Assembly (NCBI GenBank): GCA_944372565.1
Contig: CALVZR010000162.1
Coordinates: 1-5,556, forward strand
DNA: 5,556 nucleotides
Direction of reading: 5' to 3'
Source of the DNA: an uncultured Clostridia bacterium
GTDB lineage: Bacteria > Bacillota > Clostridia > Christensenellales > Borkfalkiaceae
Each line of letters begins with the position of its first letter. Position 1 is the stretch's first letter. Below, piece after piece: positions 1 to 5,556 of the stretch. Under the pieces are notes generated by a model that saw only the letters and a list, made by a program, of their open reading frames with translations, ran no database searches and was not told where the DNA came from. The translations under genes and the position numbers were made by a program.

Positions 1-1
1 T

Positions 2-616
2 TTCAAATCGGATAGATGTCCGGGGCCGATCAACGGCAACCCGATGAACGGGCTTTGCGAAAAAGTCTGCATACAGGCAAAAAAGGTTTTCGACGCGTGT
101 ATGCGTCAGACGCAGGAAACGGGGCTCGTGCTCAACATCGCAAACCCGAATCCGCCCTCGCCTACATATCCGCTCACCTTCGTGAGCGCGAAGAGCACCA
201 CGTCGCAGGGGACGATTTCCAACCTTCTGGTGGAGCCGCTCACCGAACGCGACAGAACGGCGCGCGTGCGGGCGGATATCACCATTCCCGTATCGGTCGC
301 TTATACGGACGCGAACGGCACGGAAGGCGCGGCGACGTCCAGCGTAACCATCACGCAGGACGTGATCTTGTGCATTCCCTCGCCGAGCATTATGCCCTAC
401 ACCGTGGAAGCGGTGGTTTCTCTCGTTTCCACGAAGGGAACGTACACGGGGACCAACCAGTTCACCGTGGACGCCTGCGTGACCATTATCCTGAAAGTCG
501 TGATGGAAGTGGAACTCCTCGTTCCCTCCTACGGCTATTCGGCGATCCCGCCGTGCCAGGAATACACGCAGGAAGTATGCGCCGGATTTTTCGAACTGCC
601 GGTATTCCCGCAATAG
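2..616 (+). CDS. Conserved hypothetical protein, cysteine-containing, beta-rich (5' partial)
   Basis: I do not recognise a function. The reading frame is open to the left edge, so the visible 204 residues are probably the C-terminal part. The first in-frame ATG (base 44) has no ribosome binding site, and the 14 codons before it (FKSDRCPGPINGNP) read like protein, so the true start probably lies upstream. Seven cysteines follow that ATG (residues 5, 9, 19, 110, 145, 171 and 179 counted from it), and one more precedes it. The first three sit in a helical CEKVCIQAKKVFDAC segment. The middle alternates Thr/Val/Ser-rich stretches typical of beta strands (ARVRADITIPVSVAYTD and similar), and the end is PPCQEYTQEVCAGFFELP. 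I see no membrane segment. From memory, similar uncharacterised proteins occur in spore-forming Clostridia. A spore-surface or structural role is possible but is only inference. A strong terminator follows within 15 bases, so this gene ends its transcript. Confidence 0.75.
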   Translation, partial: FKSDRCPGPINGNPMNGLCEKVCIQAKKVFDACMRQTQETGLVLNIANPNPPSPTYPLTFVSAKSTTSQGTISNLLVEPLTERDRTARVRADITIPVSVAYTDANGTEGAATSSVTITQDVILCIPSPSIMPYTVEAVVSLVSTKGTYTGTNQFTVDACVTIILKVVMEVELLVPSYGYSAIPPCQEYTQEVCAGFFELPVFPQ

Positions 617-630
617 GGGATGGCGCTTTT

Positions 631-667
631 ACGCACCGTAACGCGCGTTACGGTGCGTTATTTTTTT
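631..667 (+). terminator. Strong rho-independent terminator
   Basis: Bases 631-658 form a perfect 28-base palindrome, giving a 12-bp stem (ACGCACCGTAAC with GTTACGGTGCGT) and a GCGC loop. A T-rich tract follows at 659-667 (TATTTTTTT). It starts 14 bases after the stop codon of the upstream hypothetical gene. The T tract lies on one side only, so it should terminate rightward transcription. Confidence 0.95.
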
Positions 668-685
668 AAAACGGGGCAAAATGAG

Positions 686-714
686 TTGCGAAAAATCCGC
701 CGAAATGGTAAACT
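686..714 (+). promoter_or_regulatory. Probable sigma-A promoter for the phosphoesterase/PfoR-like unit
   Basis: TTGCGA (686-691) resembles a -35 box. After a 17-base spacer, TAAACT (709-714) resembles a -10 box, and TG at 706-707 gives an extended -10 element. Transcription would start near 721, leaving about a 20-base leader before the ATG at 741. The site lies just after a strong terminator and before the first gene of the next unit. The call rests on motif matches only. Confidence 0.5.
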
Positions 715-730
715 ATATCAAACGAAAACA

Positions 731-736
731 GAGGAA
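731..736 (+). promoter_or_regulatory. Ribosome binding site that sets the phosphoesterase start
   Basis: GAGGAA is followed, a few bases on, by the ATG at 741. This favours that start over the in-frame ATG at 681. The earlier start has no good Shine-Dalgarno sequence and would place the probable promoter inside the coding region. Confidence 0.75.
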
Positions 737-740
737 AACG

Positions 741-1439
741 ATGAAGGTCTATGCCATAAGCGATTTGCATATTTCCGCCTCGGGCGAAAAGCCGATGGAG
801 GTGTTCGGCGGGAACTGGGTCGGGTATCTGGAAAAGATCGCCGCCGACTGGCGGGAAAAGGTGAAGGAAGAAGACCTCGTGCTCATCGGCGGGGACATCA
901 GCTGGGCGATGACGCTGGAAAACGCCCTGAAAGATCTGGAAACCGTTTTCCCCCTTCCGGGCAGGAAGGTGCTCATCCGCGGCAATCACGATTACTGGTG
1001 GCACGGCATCGGGCGCATCCGCGAAAGGCTGCCGCAGAACGTGTATGCTTTGCAGAACGACGCGGTGAAGATCGAAAACGTGATCGTGTGCGGTTCGCGC
1101 GCGTGGAGCGTGCCCGGCTCTCCCGATTTCGGCGCGGACGACGAAAAGATTTACAAACGCGAGGCGGAACGGCTGAAAATGTCCTTTCACGCGGCGGCGA
1201 AACTGCGGGGGGAAGGGGACGCGCTGCTCGCGCTCGTGCATTATCCGCCCTTCAACGTGCGCAGGGAAAATTCCCTGTTTACCGAACTTTTCGAGGCGAA
1301 CGGCGTGAACGCCGTGATCTACGGCCATCTGCACGGCTCTTCCGTGCGGGCGGACAGGCTGGTGAAAAAGAACGGCATCCCGTATTATCTCACTTCTTGC
1401 GACATGGTGGATAATCGGCTTGTGGAGATAAAATTCTGA
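741..1439 (+). CDS. Calcineurin-like metallophosphoesterase (COG1768 type)
   Basis: A predicted 232-residue cytoplasmic phosphohydrolase using two metal ions. All the hallmark motifs of the family are present: SDLH (Asp8, His10), GGD (Asp52), GNHD (Asn82, His83), VHYPP (His167) and GHLH (His196, His198). The stretches GGDISWAM and GNHDYWWH are characteristic of the subgroup I know as COG1768. No signal peptide or membrane segment is seen. The length fits a single catalytic domain, and the substrate cannot be told from sequence. The start at 741 is chosen because the protein begins MKVYAISDLH directly at the first metal motif and has a GAGGAA ribosome binding site; the frame remains open 20 codons further up. 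Its TGA overlaps the ribosome binding site of the next gene, so the two are probably co-translated. I infer no functional link beyond co-transcription. Confidence 0.93.
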   Translation: MKVYAISDLHISASGEKPMEVFGGNWVGYLEKIAADWREKVKEEDLVLIGGDISWAMTLENALKDLETVFPLPGRKVLIRGNHDYWWHGIGRIRERLPQNVYALQNDAVKIENVIVCGSRAWSVPGSPDFGADDEKIYKREAERLKMSFHAAAKLRGEGDALLALVHYPPFNVRRENSLFTELFEANGVNAVIYGHLHGSSVRADRLVKKNGIPYYLTSCDMVDNRLVEIKF

Positions 1440-1450
1440 GGAGAAAAAAC

Positions 1451-2671
1451 ATGGAAGAAGAAAATCTTACCCCCGCGGAGGAAACGGCGGAAGAGGCCGT
1501 TCCCACGCGGAAAGAGAGGGCGAAAAAGGCCGTTGTGCAGTACCTGAAAACGCTGCCTAAGCGGTATTTCATCACGGCGTTTTCCGGGATGGCACAGGGG
1601 CTTTTCTGCACGCTGATCGCGGGCACCATCCTGGCGCAGATCGGCGGCTGGATCGGAGAGAACGCCTTCGGCAGCCTCGTCACGGCGATCGCGAACATCG
1701 CGAAATCGCTGATGGGCGTGGGCATCGGCGTGGGCATCGCGCACGCCCTCGGCAAGAGCAAACTCATCGTGTTTTCCGCCGCGGTGGCGGGATTTGTCGG
1801 CGCGTTTGCCGACGCGCTGATGAACGGAACGCTTGTATCGACATTTCCCGTTGGCGATGCATTGAAAAGTTATATTCAATTCGGCGCTCCCGGAAACCCC
1901 ATCGGCAGTTACGTCGTAACCATGTTCACGATAGAGATCGCCTCGCTCTACGCGGGGAGGACCAAACTCGACATCATTTTGATTCCCTTAGGCATCATGG
2001 TCTTGTCCATGGGGGCGATCTACGTCGCTTTCCCCTTCATCTGGCTCATCAACCAGCTTGGCGAACTCATCGCCATCGCCACCAACGCCACGCCCTTCGT
2101 GATGGGCATCGTGATTTCGGTGGTGATGGGCATTCTGCTCACTATGCCCACGTCCAGCGCCGCCATCTGGGTGGCTGTGGCGTCGCCCATTTTAAGCAAT
2201 CCCGCCGCAAGCGCGGAACAGGTGAACGCCATGCTGCTCGCGGGGGGCGCGGCCGCCGTGGGGTGCGCCTGCCATATGGTGGGCTTTGCCGTTTCCTCGT
2301 TCCGCGAAAACGGCGTGGGCGGGCTGATCTCGCAGGGCATCGGCACGAGTATGCTGCAGATCCCGAATATCATGAAAAAGCCGATCATTATGGTGCCGCA
2401 GATCATTTCGAGCGCGATTTGCGGGCCGCTTTCCACCTGCGTTTTCGGGCTGTATTGCGACGCGACGGGCGGCGGTATGGGCACGAGCGGCCTGGTGGGC
2501 GTGTTTTCCACGATTTCCTCTTCGGTCAATCACGGCATAGACGGCTGGGTGACGGGCGTCGGCGTGGCGCTTTTGATGTTCGTGCTCCCCGCGGTCATCG
2601 GCTTGCTCTTTACCTGGCTGTTCCGCAAAAAGGGCTGGATCAAGGACGGGGATATGAAACTCGATTCGTAA
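1451..2671 (+). CDS. PfoR/PTS_EIIC_2-family polytopic membrane protein
   Basis: A 406-residue integral membrane protein of the EIIC_2 family (PF13303), which includes the Clostridium perfringens regulator PfoR. Residues 1-38 are hydrophilic, acidic at first and then basic (TRKERAKKAV), and probably cytoplasmic. After that come roughly eight to ten hydrophobic segments, for example about 39-66, 74-99, 104-122, 153-168, 173-200, 214-247, 260-282 and 366-391. Family-type stretches are GTILAQIGG (58-66), a P/G-rich TFPVGD region (131-136), FRENGVGGLISQGIGTSMLQ (284-303) and GGGMGTSGLVG (340-350). The ribosome binding site GAGGAG (1438-1443) overlaps the preceding stop, and only 11 bases separate the genes. 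No EIIA, EIIB or PTS phosphorylation domain is visible here, so PTS-coupled sugar transport is unproven. It could be a transporter or a membrane-bound regulator. The family call is firm; the substrate is unknown. Confidence 0.88.
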   Translation: MEEENLTPAEETAEEAVPTRKERAKKAVVQYLKTLPKRYFITAFSGMAQGLFCTLIAGTILAQIGGWIGENAFGSLVTAIANIAKSLMGVGIGVGIAHALGKSKLIVFSAAVAGFVGAFADALMNGTLVSTFPVGDALKSYIQFGAPGNPIGSYVVTMFTIEIASLYAGRTKLDIILIPLGIMVLSMGAIYVAFPFIWLINQLGELIAIATNATPFVMGIVISVVMGILLTMPTSSAAIWVAVASPILSNPAASAEQVNAMLLAGGAAAVGCACHMVGFAVSSFRENGVGGLISQGIGTSMLQIPNIMKKPIIMVPQIISSAICGPLSTCVFGLYCDATGGGMGTSGLVGVFSTISSSVNHGIDGWVTGVGVALLMFVLPAVIGLLFTWLFRKKGWIKDGDMKLDS

Positions 2672-2686
2672 TTTTACCGTTTCGGG

Positions 2687-2713
2687 CGGGGCGCGGGCGC
2701 GCCCCGTTTTTTT
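2687..2713 (+). terminator. Rho-independent terminator after the PfoR-like gene
   Basis: An all-GC 8-bp stem (CGGGGCGC at 2687-2694 with GCGCCCCG at 2699-2706) with a GGGC loop is followed directly by seven T (2707-2713). It lies 15 bases after the TAA of the PfoR-like gene and closes that two-gene unit. Confidence 0.92.
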
Positions 2714-2810
2714 GCCCGTTTTTTGCGGACGGCCGTCGGCTGAGGAGCGGAAGGGCGCGGCGTTTTCCGAGGCCGATCTTTCTGCCGCCCTTTCTCCCGC
2801 CTTTTTTATA

Positions 2811-2838
2811 AAGAAACGCGCCCTTCGCGGCGTTTTTT
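2811..2838 (+). terminator. Possible weak second terminator in the spacer
   Basis: AAGAAACGC (2811-2819) can pair with GCGTTTTTT (2830-2838), including one G-T wobble, around a 10-base loop. More T-rich sequence follows. The T run is part of the stem, so this is weaker than the hairpin at 2687. It could act as a backup terminator that insulates yabP from read-through. The rest of the 2672-2903 spacer shows no credible gene. Confidence 0.3.
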
Positions 2839-2850
2839 CCTTTTTCCGTG

Positions 2851-2880
2851 GTTATTTTTTTCCCGGACGGGGCATATTTT
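2851..2880 (+). promoter_or_regulatory. Tentative sporulation (sigma-E-like) promoter before yabP
   Basis: CATATTTT (2873-2880) resembles the CATA-type -10 element of sigma-E promoters. GTTATTTT (2851-2858) upstream is only a poor match to a sigma-E -35 element. In B. subtilis yabP and yabQ are reported as sigma-E dependent, which is what makes the match worth recording. The implied leader is short, ending just at the ribosome binding site. The overlapping AT-rich TATATAAAA could equally be a sigma-A -10 or chance. Confidence 0.22.
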
Positions 2881-2890
2881 ATATAAAACG

Positions 2891-2895
2891 GGAGG
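2891..2895 (+). promoter_or_regulatory. Ribosome binding site that sets the yabP start
   Basis: A perfect GGAGG lies eight bases before the ATG at 2904. The same frame is open back to an ATG at 2712, but that start has no comparable site, and the added residues are translated terminator and T-rich spacer sequence. Confidence 0.85.
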
Positions 2896-2903
2896 GCCAA
2901 ATC

Positions 2904-3164
2904 ATGCAGGAAACGGACGGCATACAGAAACTCACGCTCGAAAACAGGCGTAAACTCGTGATGGACGGCGTGGACTCGGTGGACGCGTTTTCCGAACGCG
3001 AACTCCGCCTCACGCTGAACGGCACGAAAGTGCTCATCGGCGGGGAGGGGCTGAAGATCACCGCATACAACAAGGGGACGGGCGCCTTTTGCGCGGACGG
3101 AAAGATCTGTTCCATCCGCTACGACGAGAAAAAGGGGCCGCTTTTAAAGCGCATCTTCAAATAA
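2904..3164 (+). CDS. yabP: Sporulation protein YabP (YabP/YqfC family)
   Basis: A small 86-residue protein that matches YabP in length, motifs and gene order. Residues 9-29 carry the family opening (KLTLENRRKLVMDGVDSVDAF). Residues 32-52 form the strand-rich core ending GGEGLKI, and residues 59-73 give the TGAFCADGKICSIRY stretch typical of the C-terminal half. It has no signal peptide or membrane segment. In B. subtilis yabP is a mother-cell sporulation gene transcribed with yabQ and reported as dispensable for sporulation; its biochemical role is not known. Here it is the first gene of its unit, after a 232-base spacer, with a strong ribosome binding site. The stop and the next start overlap (TAATG), so YabQ translation is probably coupled to it. 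The C-terminal KKGPLLKRIFK tail is basic and could lie at a membrane, which is inference. Confidence 0.93.
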   Translation: MQETDGIQKLTLENRRKLVMDGVDSVDAFSERELRLTLNGTKVLIGGEGLKITAYNKGTGAFCADGKICSIRYDEKKGPLLKRIFK

Positions 3165-3724
3165 TGTTTGTCAGTTCCGGGCAGTTTTACATATTTTTCG
3201 GTTCGCTCGCCTGCGGCGTGCTCGGCGGCGCGGTCCGCAGCGTTCTCCTTCCGCCGTTTTCGGGAAAACGGCGGATTTTGTCTGCCGCGGCGGAGGTGTG
3301 CGTTTTTTTATTGCTGGCGGCGGGATTCCTTTTGTTCGCGCATTTTTACGATTTTCCCTCGGTGCGGGCGTATATGTTCGCGGCTTTTTTCCTCGGAATG
3401 TGGCTTTATGAGAAAAGTTTGGGCATTTCGGTTGCAAAATTCAAGCAAAAAGTGTACAATAAACTCGGGGAACGAAAGGAAAAGAAAGCGAATGAACGAA
3501 AGCAAATTCAAAAGGCTGGTCGCAGCCGCCACGGCAACGGCGGTCGTGCTCCTGGTGCTCCTGCTGGCGGTTATGATTTTTCAGCTCGCGTCCATCAACA
3601 ACGAGCGGGCGAAACAGCGGGAATACGAGGCGGCGATCGCGCTGTACGAACAGATGATCGCGGACGGCGAAGACGGCATAAAAATAAAACAACAGCGCTG
3701 GTACATCGAAAAGATGGCGCGTGA
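3164..3724 (+). CDS. yabQ: Sporulation membrane protein YabQ (C-terminal end doubtful)
   Basis: The first roughly 110 residues look like YabQ: a small membrane protein with hydrophobic segments at about 7-29, 43-63 and 66-83, then a basic tail (KQKVYNKLGERKEKK). The position between yabP and divIC matches B. subtilis, where YabQ is a mother-cell membrane protein needed for spore cortex formation. The ATG overlaps the yabP stop as TAATG. There is no clear separate ribosome binding site, so coupling is likely. As read, the frame continues to 3724 (186 residues) and overlaps divIC by 233 bases. Residues after about 110 are Arg/Gly/Ala-rich and look like an out-of-frame translation of divIC. A TGA at 3493-3495, overlapping the divIC ATG as ATGA, is one frame away, so the natural end may be there. 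Either a one-base indel, an assembly error or a real stop loss could explain this. Identity is fairly secure; the end is not. Confidence 0.8.
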   Translation: MFVSSGQFYIFFGSLACGVLGGAVRSVLLPPFSGKRRILSAAAEVCVFLLLAAGFLLFAHFYDFPSVRAYMFAAFFLGMWLYEKSLGISVAKFKQKVYNKLGERKEKKANERKQIQKAGRSRHGNGGRAPGAPAGGYDFSARVHQQRAGETAGIRGGDRAVRTDDRGRRRRHKNKTTALVHRKDGA

Positions 3725-3770
3725 ACTCGGCTACCGTTACGAAACGGACGTGCCGATGTCCGGGGAGTGA
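3492..3770 (+). CDS. divIC: Septum formation initiator, DivIC/FtsB-like cell division protein
   Basis: A 92-residue bitopic membrane protein. It has a short basic cytoplasmic N-terminus (MNESKFKR), one membrane segment (about 11-31) and then a polar heptad-like stretch (about 32-57, INNERAKQREYEAAIALYEQ) suited to a coiled coil. It ends in the family signature WYIEKMARELGYRYE (70-84). In the divisome, DivIC works with FtsL and DivIB outside the membrane to recruit and activate septal peptidoglycan synthesis. The start is set by the ATG just before the membrane segment and by AAAGGA (3475-3480) upstream. Order after yabP and yabQ is as in B. subtilis. In B. subtilis the next gene is the S1-domain yabR; here it is absent and the Ppx-type gene follows after a single base. 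Confidence 0.92.
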   Translation: MNESKFKRLVAAATATAVVLLVLLLAVMIFQLASINNERAKQREYEAAIALYEQMIADGEDGIKIKQQRWYIEKMARELGYRYETDVPMSGE

Positions 3771-3771
3771 T

Positions 3772-4641
3772 ATGCGGCTGGGGATTTTGGATATCGGCTC
3801 CAATTCCGTGCGCCTGATGCTCTGGGAAAACGGAGAAACGCTGGAAAAGAAAATCATCGTTTCGGGGCTGGGGAAAAATCTCGCCGCGGGCGGAATGCTG
3901 GACGCGGCGGCGAAAGAGCGCACGAAAAAGGCGATTTATTCGCTCATCGCCTACGGCGAAGAGAGGGATACGGAAAAATTTTACGCGTTCGGTACGGCGG
4001 CGATGCGCAAGGCTGCCGACGGAAAGGCGTTCGCGGCGGAGATCACCGCCGAAACGGACATGCCCGTGGAGATCATCGGCGGCGAAGAAGAGGCCGCCGT
4101 TGGGCTTTTGGGAGCGCTGGGCGGCAAGGACGGCGGCATCGTCGATATCGGCGGCGCGAGCACGGAGATCACCGTTTGTTCGGCGGGACGGTGCGTTTAT
4201 TCGCATTCGCTCGATCTGGGCACGGTGAGCCTGGCGGATTTGTGCGGGCAGAGTTTTCCCGCGGCGCGGGCGCTTTGCGCCGAACGGGTGAAGGAATACG
4301 GAAAGGTCCCCGCGGCGGAATTTTACGGCATCGGGGGCACGGCGACCAGTCTTGCCGCCGTCGCGCAGGAACTCGAACCTTACGACCCCGCGCGGGTGAA
4401 CGGATACGTGCTCGATAAAAAAGAACTTTGCGCCATGAAGGACAGGCTGTATTCCATGAGCGTGGAAGAGAGGAAAAAACTGAAGGGCCTGCAGCCCGAA
4501 CGGGCGGAGGTCATCGCGGGGGGCAGCGCGCTGCTGCTCGCGGTGATGGAACATCTCGGCATAGAAAACATCCGCGTGAGCGAGAGCGACAATCTGGAAG
4601 GATATGCGCTCAGCCGCTTCGGAAACGGAGAACATCGATGA
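3772..4641 (+). CDS. Ppx/GppA-family phosphatase (exopolyphosphatase-like)
   Basis: A 289-residue cytoplasmic enzyme of the ASKHA (actin/hexokinase-like) fold. Family members hydrolyse polyphosphate and/or the pentaphosphate alarmone pppGpp. Visible motifs in order are DIGSNSVRL (7-15, phosphate-1 loop), FGTAAMRKA (73-81), GGEEEAAVG (103-111, holding the likely catalytic glutamate), VDIGGASTE (124-132, phosphate-2 loop), YGIGGTATSLAA (185-196) and ERAEVIAGGSALL (243-255). Length fits the two-lobe catalytic core only; the C-terminal HD-type domain of longer PPX enzymes is absent. The start at 3772 is preferred over the in-frame ATG at 3721 because the protein then opens MRLGILDIGS at the first motif and GGGGAG lies just upstream (3762-3767). 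It begins one base after the divIC stop and shares ATGA with the next gene. Whether it prefers polyphosphate or pppGpp cannot be decided. Confidence 0.93.
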   Translation: MRLGILDIGSNSVRLMLWENGETLEKKIIVSGLGKNLAAGGMLDAAAKERTKKAIYSLIAYGEERDTEKFYAFGTAAMRKAADGKAFAAEITAETDMPVEIIGGEEEAAVGLLGALGGKDGGIVDIGGASTEITVCSAGRCVYSHSLDLGTVSLADLCGQSFPAARALCAERVKEYGKVPAAEFYGIGGTATSLAAVAQELEPYDPARVNGYVLDKKELCAMKDRLYSMSVEERKKLKGLQPERAEVIAGGSALLLAVMEHLGIENIRVSESDNLEGYALSRFGNGEHR

Positions 4642-5556
4642 ACAGAAGAACGAACATTATCAACAACATCCTGCTGATCGTTTTCGCGCTCGCCGCCATT
4701 CTCGCGGTAACGCTGGTGGGCAGCGACGCGTATTCCGACAATATCGGCTGGTTTATCCTGTGGTGCATTCTGGGGGCGGTCTTCTGGGCGCTCGTCAATC
4801 TGTGCGTGCACGAATGGGGTCACATCGCCGCGGCGAAGAGAAACGGTTTCAAGGTGCTTTCCGTGCGGCTGGGCTTTCTGCGTTTTTATAAGGAAAACGG
4901 AAAAACGAAGGCGGAATATGCCGGTTTCGACGGGGAGAGCGGTTCCACGGAAACGGTCCCCGTGGGGGAAGAAAAGCTGGAAGAACGCTTTATCCGCCTG
5001 ACACGCGCCGGCGTTTACGGCAATATCGTTTTTGCGGCGCTCACCCTCGTTCCGCTCTTTTTAACGGCGTATCTGCCGTTCTGGCTGTATTCCGTCTGGG
5101 CGATCGGCCTGCCCGTTTCGCTCTATTACGTCGTCGGCAACGGCTTTCCCATGACGACGGACGGCGTGAAGAACGACGCGGCGGTGATTTCGGGGGTGAA
5201 GAAGGGGAACGATTCGGAAAAGGTGATGCTTTCCCTGCTGCTCGTCCATGCCGAACTCGCGGAGGGGAAACGCCCTTCGGAGATCGACGAAAAACTGTAT
5301 TTCGGCGTGCCGCAGCTGCCCGAGGACGATATGAACTATCTCCTGCTGCTGAACGCGCGCTACGTGTATTATCTCGACAAGGAGGATTTCGAGGGCGCGA
5401 AGAAGGTTTCCTCCCGCCTGGCGGCGCTTCTGGACACCATGCCCAAGCCCTTCCGCCCCGCGGTGCGCGCCGATCTTTTATATAACGCCTGCACGTTCGA
5501 TTTCGACGAGAGCGAGGCGGACAACCTCGTGGAGGACAACGAAAAATACCTCAACC
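4638..5556 (+). CDS. M50-family (site-2-protease-like) membrane metallopeptidase (3' partial)
   Basis: The frame opens at an ATG overlapping the previous TGA (ATGA), with GGAG (4627-4630) seven bases before it, and runs off the right edge after 306 codons. Hydrophobic segments lie at about 10-28, 36-57, 126-146 and 148-167. The zinc motif HEWGH (58-62) sits at the end of the second segment. AGVYGN (124-129) resembles the family AGPLAN motif, and NGFPMTTDG (168-176) resembles the NxxPxxDG motif that supplies the third zinc ligand, Asp175. Together these indicate an intramembrane protease fold. After residue 180 comes a soluble, mostly helical region with TPR-like stretches (YYLDKEDFEGAKKVSSRLAAL, about 244-264), probably cytoplasmic. 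It is not evidently SpoIVFB, and no SpoIVFA partner is nearby. Trp replaces the usual Leu in the HExGH motif, which should not affect zinc binding. Substrate unknown. The fold call is moderately strong; activity is inferred. Confidence 0.82.
   Translation, partial: MNRRTNIINNILLIVFALAAILAVTLVGSDAYSDNIGWFILWCILGAVFWALVNLCVHEWGHIAAAKRNGFKVLSVRLGFLRFYKENGKTKAEYAGFDGESGSTETVPVGEEKLEERFIRLTRAGVYGNIVFAALTLVPLFLTAYLPFWLYSVWAIGLPVSLYYVVGNGFPMTTDGVKNDAAVISGVKKGNDSEKVMLSLLLVHAELAEGKRPSEIDEKLYFGVPQLPEDDMNYLLLLNARYVYYLDKEDFEGAKKVSSRLAALLDTMPKPFRPAVRADLLYNACTFDFDESEADNLVEDNEKYLN

Noticed and set aside
16..669. Long + strand frame overlapping the left-edge hypothetical gene
   Set aside because: It is Arg/Gly/His-rich, runs through the terminator hairpin and lies out of frame with a protein whose composition and motifs look real.
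1835..1885. Locally AT-richer patch inside the PfoR-like gene
   Set aside because: The frame stays intact and the encoded TFPVGD-type region fits the family. The patch is too short to argue for transfer or insertion.
2751..2792. AAGGGCG/CGCCCTT inverted repeat in the spacer before yabP
   Set aside because: The stem is only 7 bp around a 28-base loop in GC-rich DNA, with no T tract at the right place. It is likely chance.
2712..2903. Upstream extension of yabP to an ATG at 2712
   Set aside because: The added residues translate T-rich spacer and begin in the T run of the terminator. YabP proteins are about the length given by the start at 2904, which has a perfect GGAGG.
3476..3488. A-rich tract before divIC as a programmed -1 frameshift site
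   Set aside because: No X XXY YYZ slippery heptamer is present in the yabQ frame, and I see no obvious stimulatory hairpin right after it. An indel or a real overlap is simpler.
3595..4635. 346-codon minus-strand frame opposite divIC and the phosphatase gene
   Set aside because: It lies antisense to two genes with clear family motifs. Its Arg/His/Phe-rich composition is typical of a shadow frame in GC-rich coding DNA.

Overview
The window comes from a spore-forming Firmicute, most likely a GC-rich member of Clostridia. The evidence is an intact yabP-yabQ-divIC sporulation/division block, a Clostridia-type cysteine-containing hypothetical protein, and strong GGAGG-type ribosome binding sites. 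By eye the GC content is well above 50%, and all genes lie on the + strand. I cannot name the species.

Layout. (1) At the left edge is the 3' part of an unrecognised, beta-rich, cysteine-containing protein (frame open from base 2 to 616). It is closed by a near-ideal intrinsic terminator (a perfect palindrome plus a T tract, 631-667). (2) A sigma-A-like promoter (about 686-714) and a ribosome binding site lead a two-gene unit. The first gene is a COG1768-type calcineurin-like metallophosphoesterase (741-1439). Eleven bases later comes a PfoR/EIIC_2-type polytopic membrane protein (1451-2671), followed by a GC-rich terminator (2687-2713). (3) A 232-base spacer holds that terminator, a weaker T-rich hairpin and possibly a sporulation-type promoter. 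(4) A second, tightly packed unit then runs to the right edge: yabP (2904-3164), yabQ (from 3164), divIC (3492-3770), a Ppx/GppA-type phosphatase (3772-4641) and an M50 (site-2-protease-like) membrane metallopeptidase (4638 to beyond the window). Most junctions overlap by 1-4 bases or have almost no spacer, so these genes are probably co-transcribed and translationally coupled.

How the genes work together. YabP and YabQ belong to the mother-cell sporulation programme in Bacillus subtilis, where YabQ is needed for spore cortex formation. DivIC is a membrane-anchored divisome subunit. The yabP-yabQ-divIC order matches B. subtilis. In this window a polyphosphate/(p)ppGpp-type phosphatase follows divIC directly, with no S1-domain yabR gene between them, and a membrane metalloprotease follows that. 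The function of the last gene is unknown.

The points most worth checking are the 233-base overlap of the yabQ frame with divIC, which looks like a lost stop codon or a one-base indel; the M50 protease at the end of the sporulation/division operon; and the PfoR-like EIIC with no visible EIIA/EIIB partners. I found no RNA genes, mobile elements, CRISPR arrays or convincing new system.
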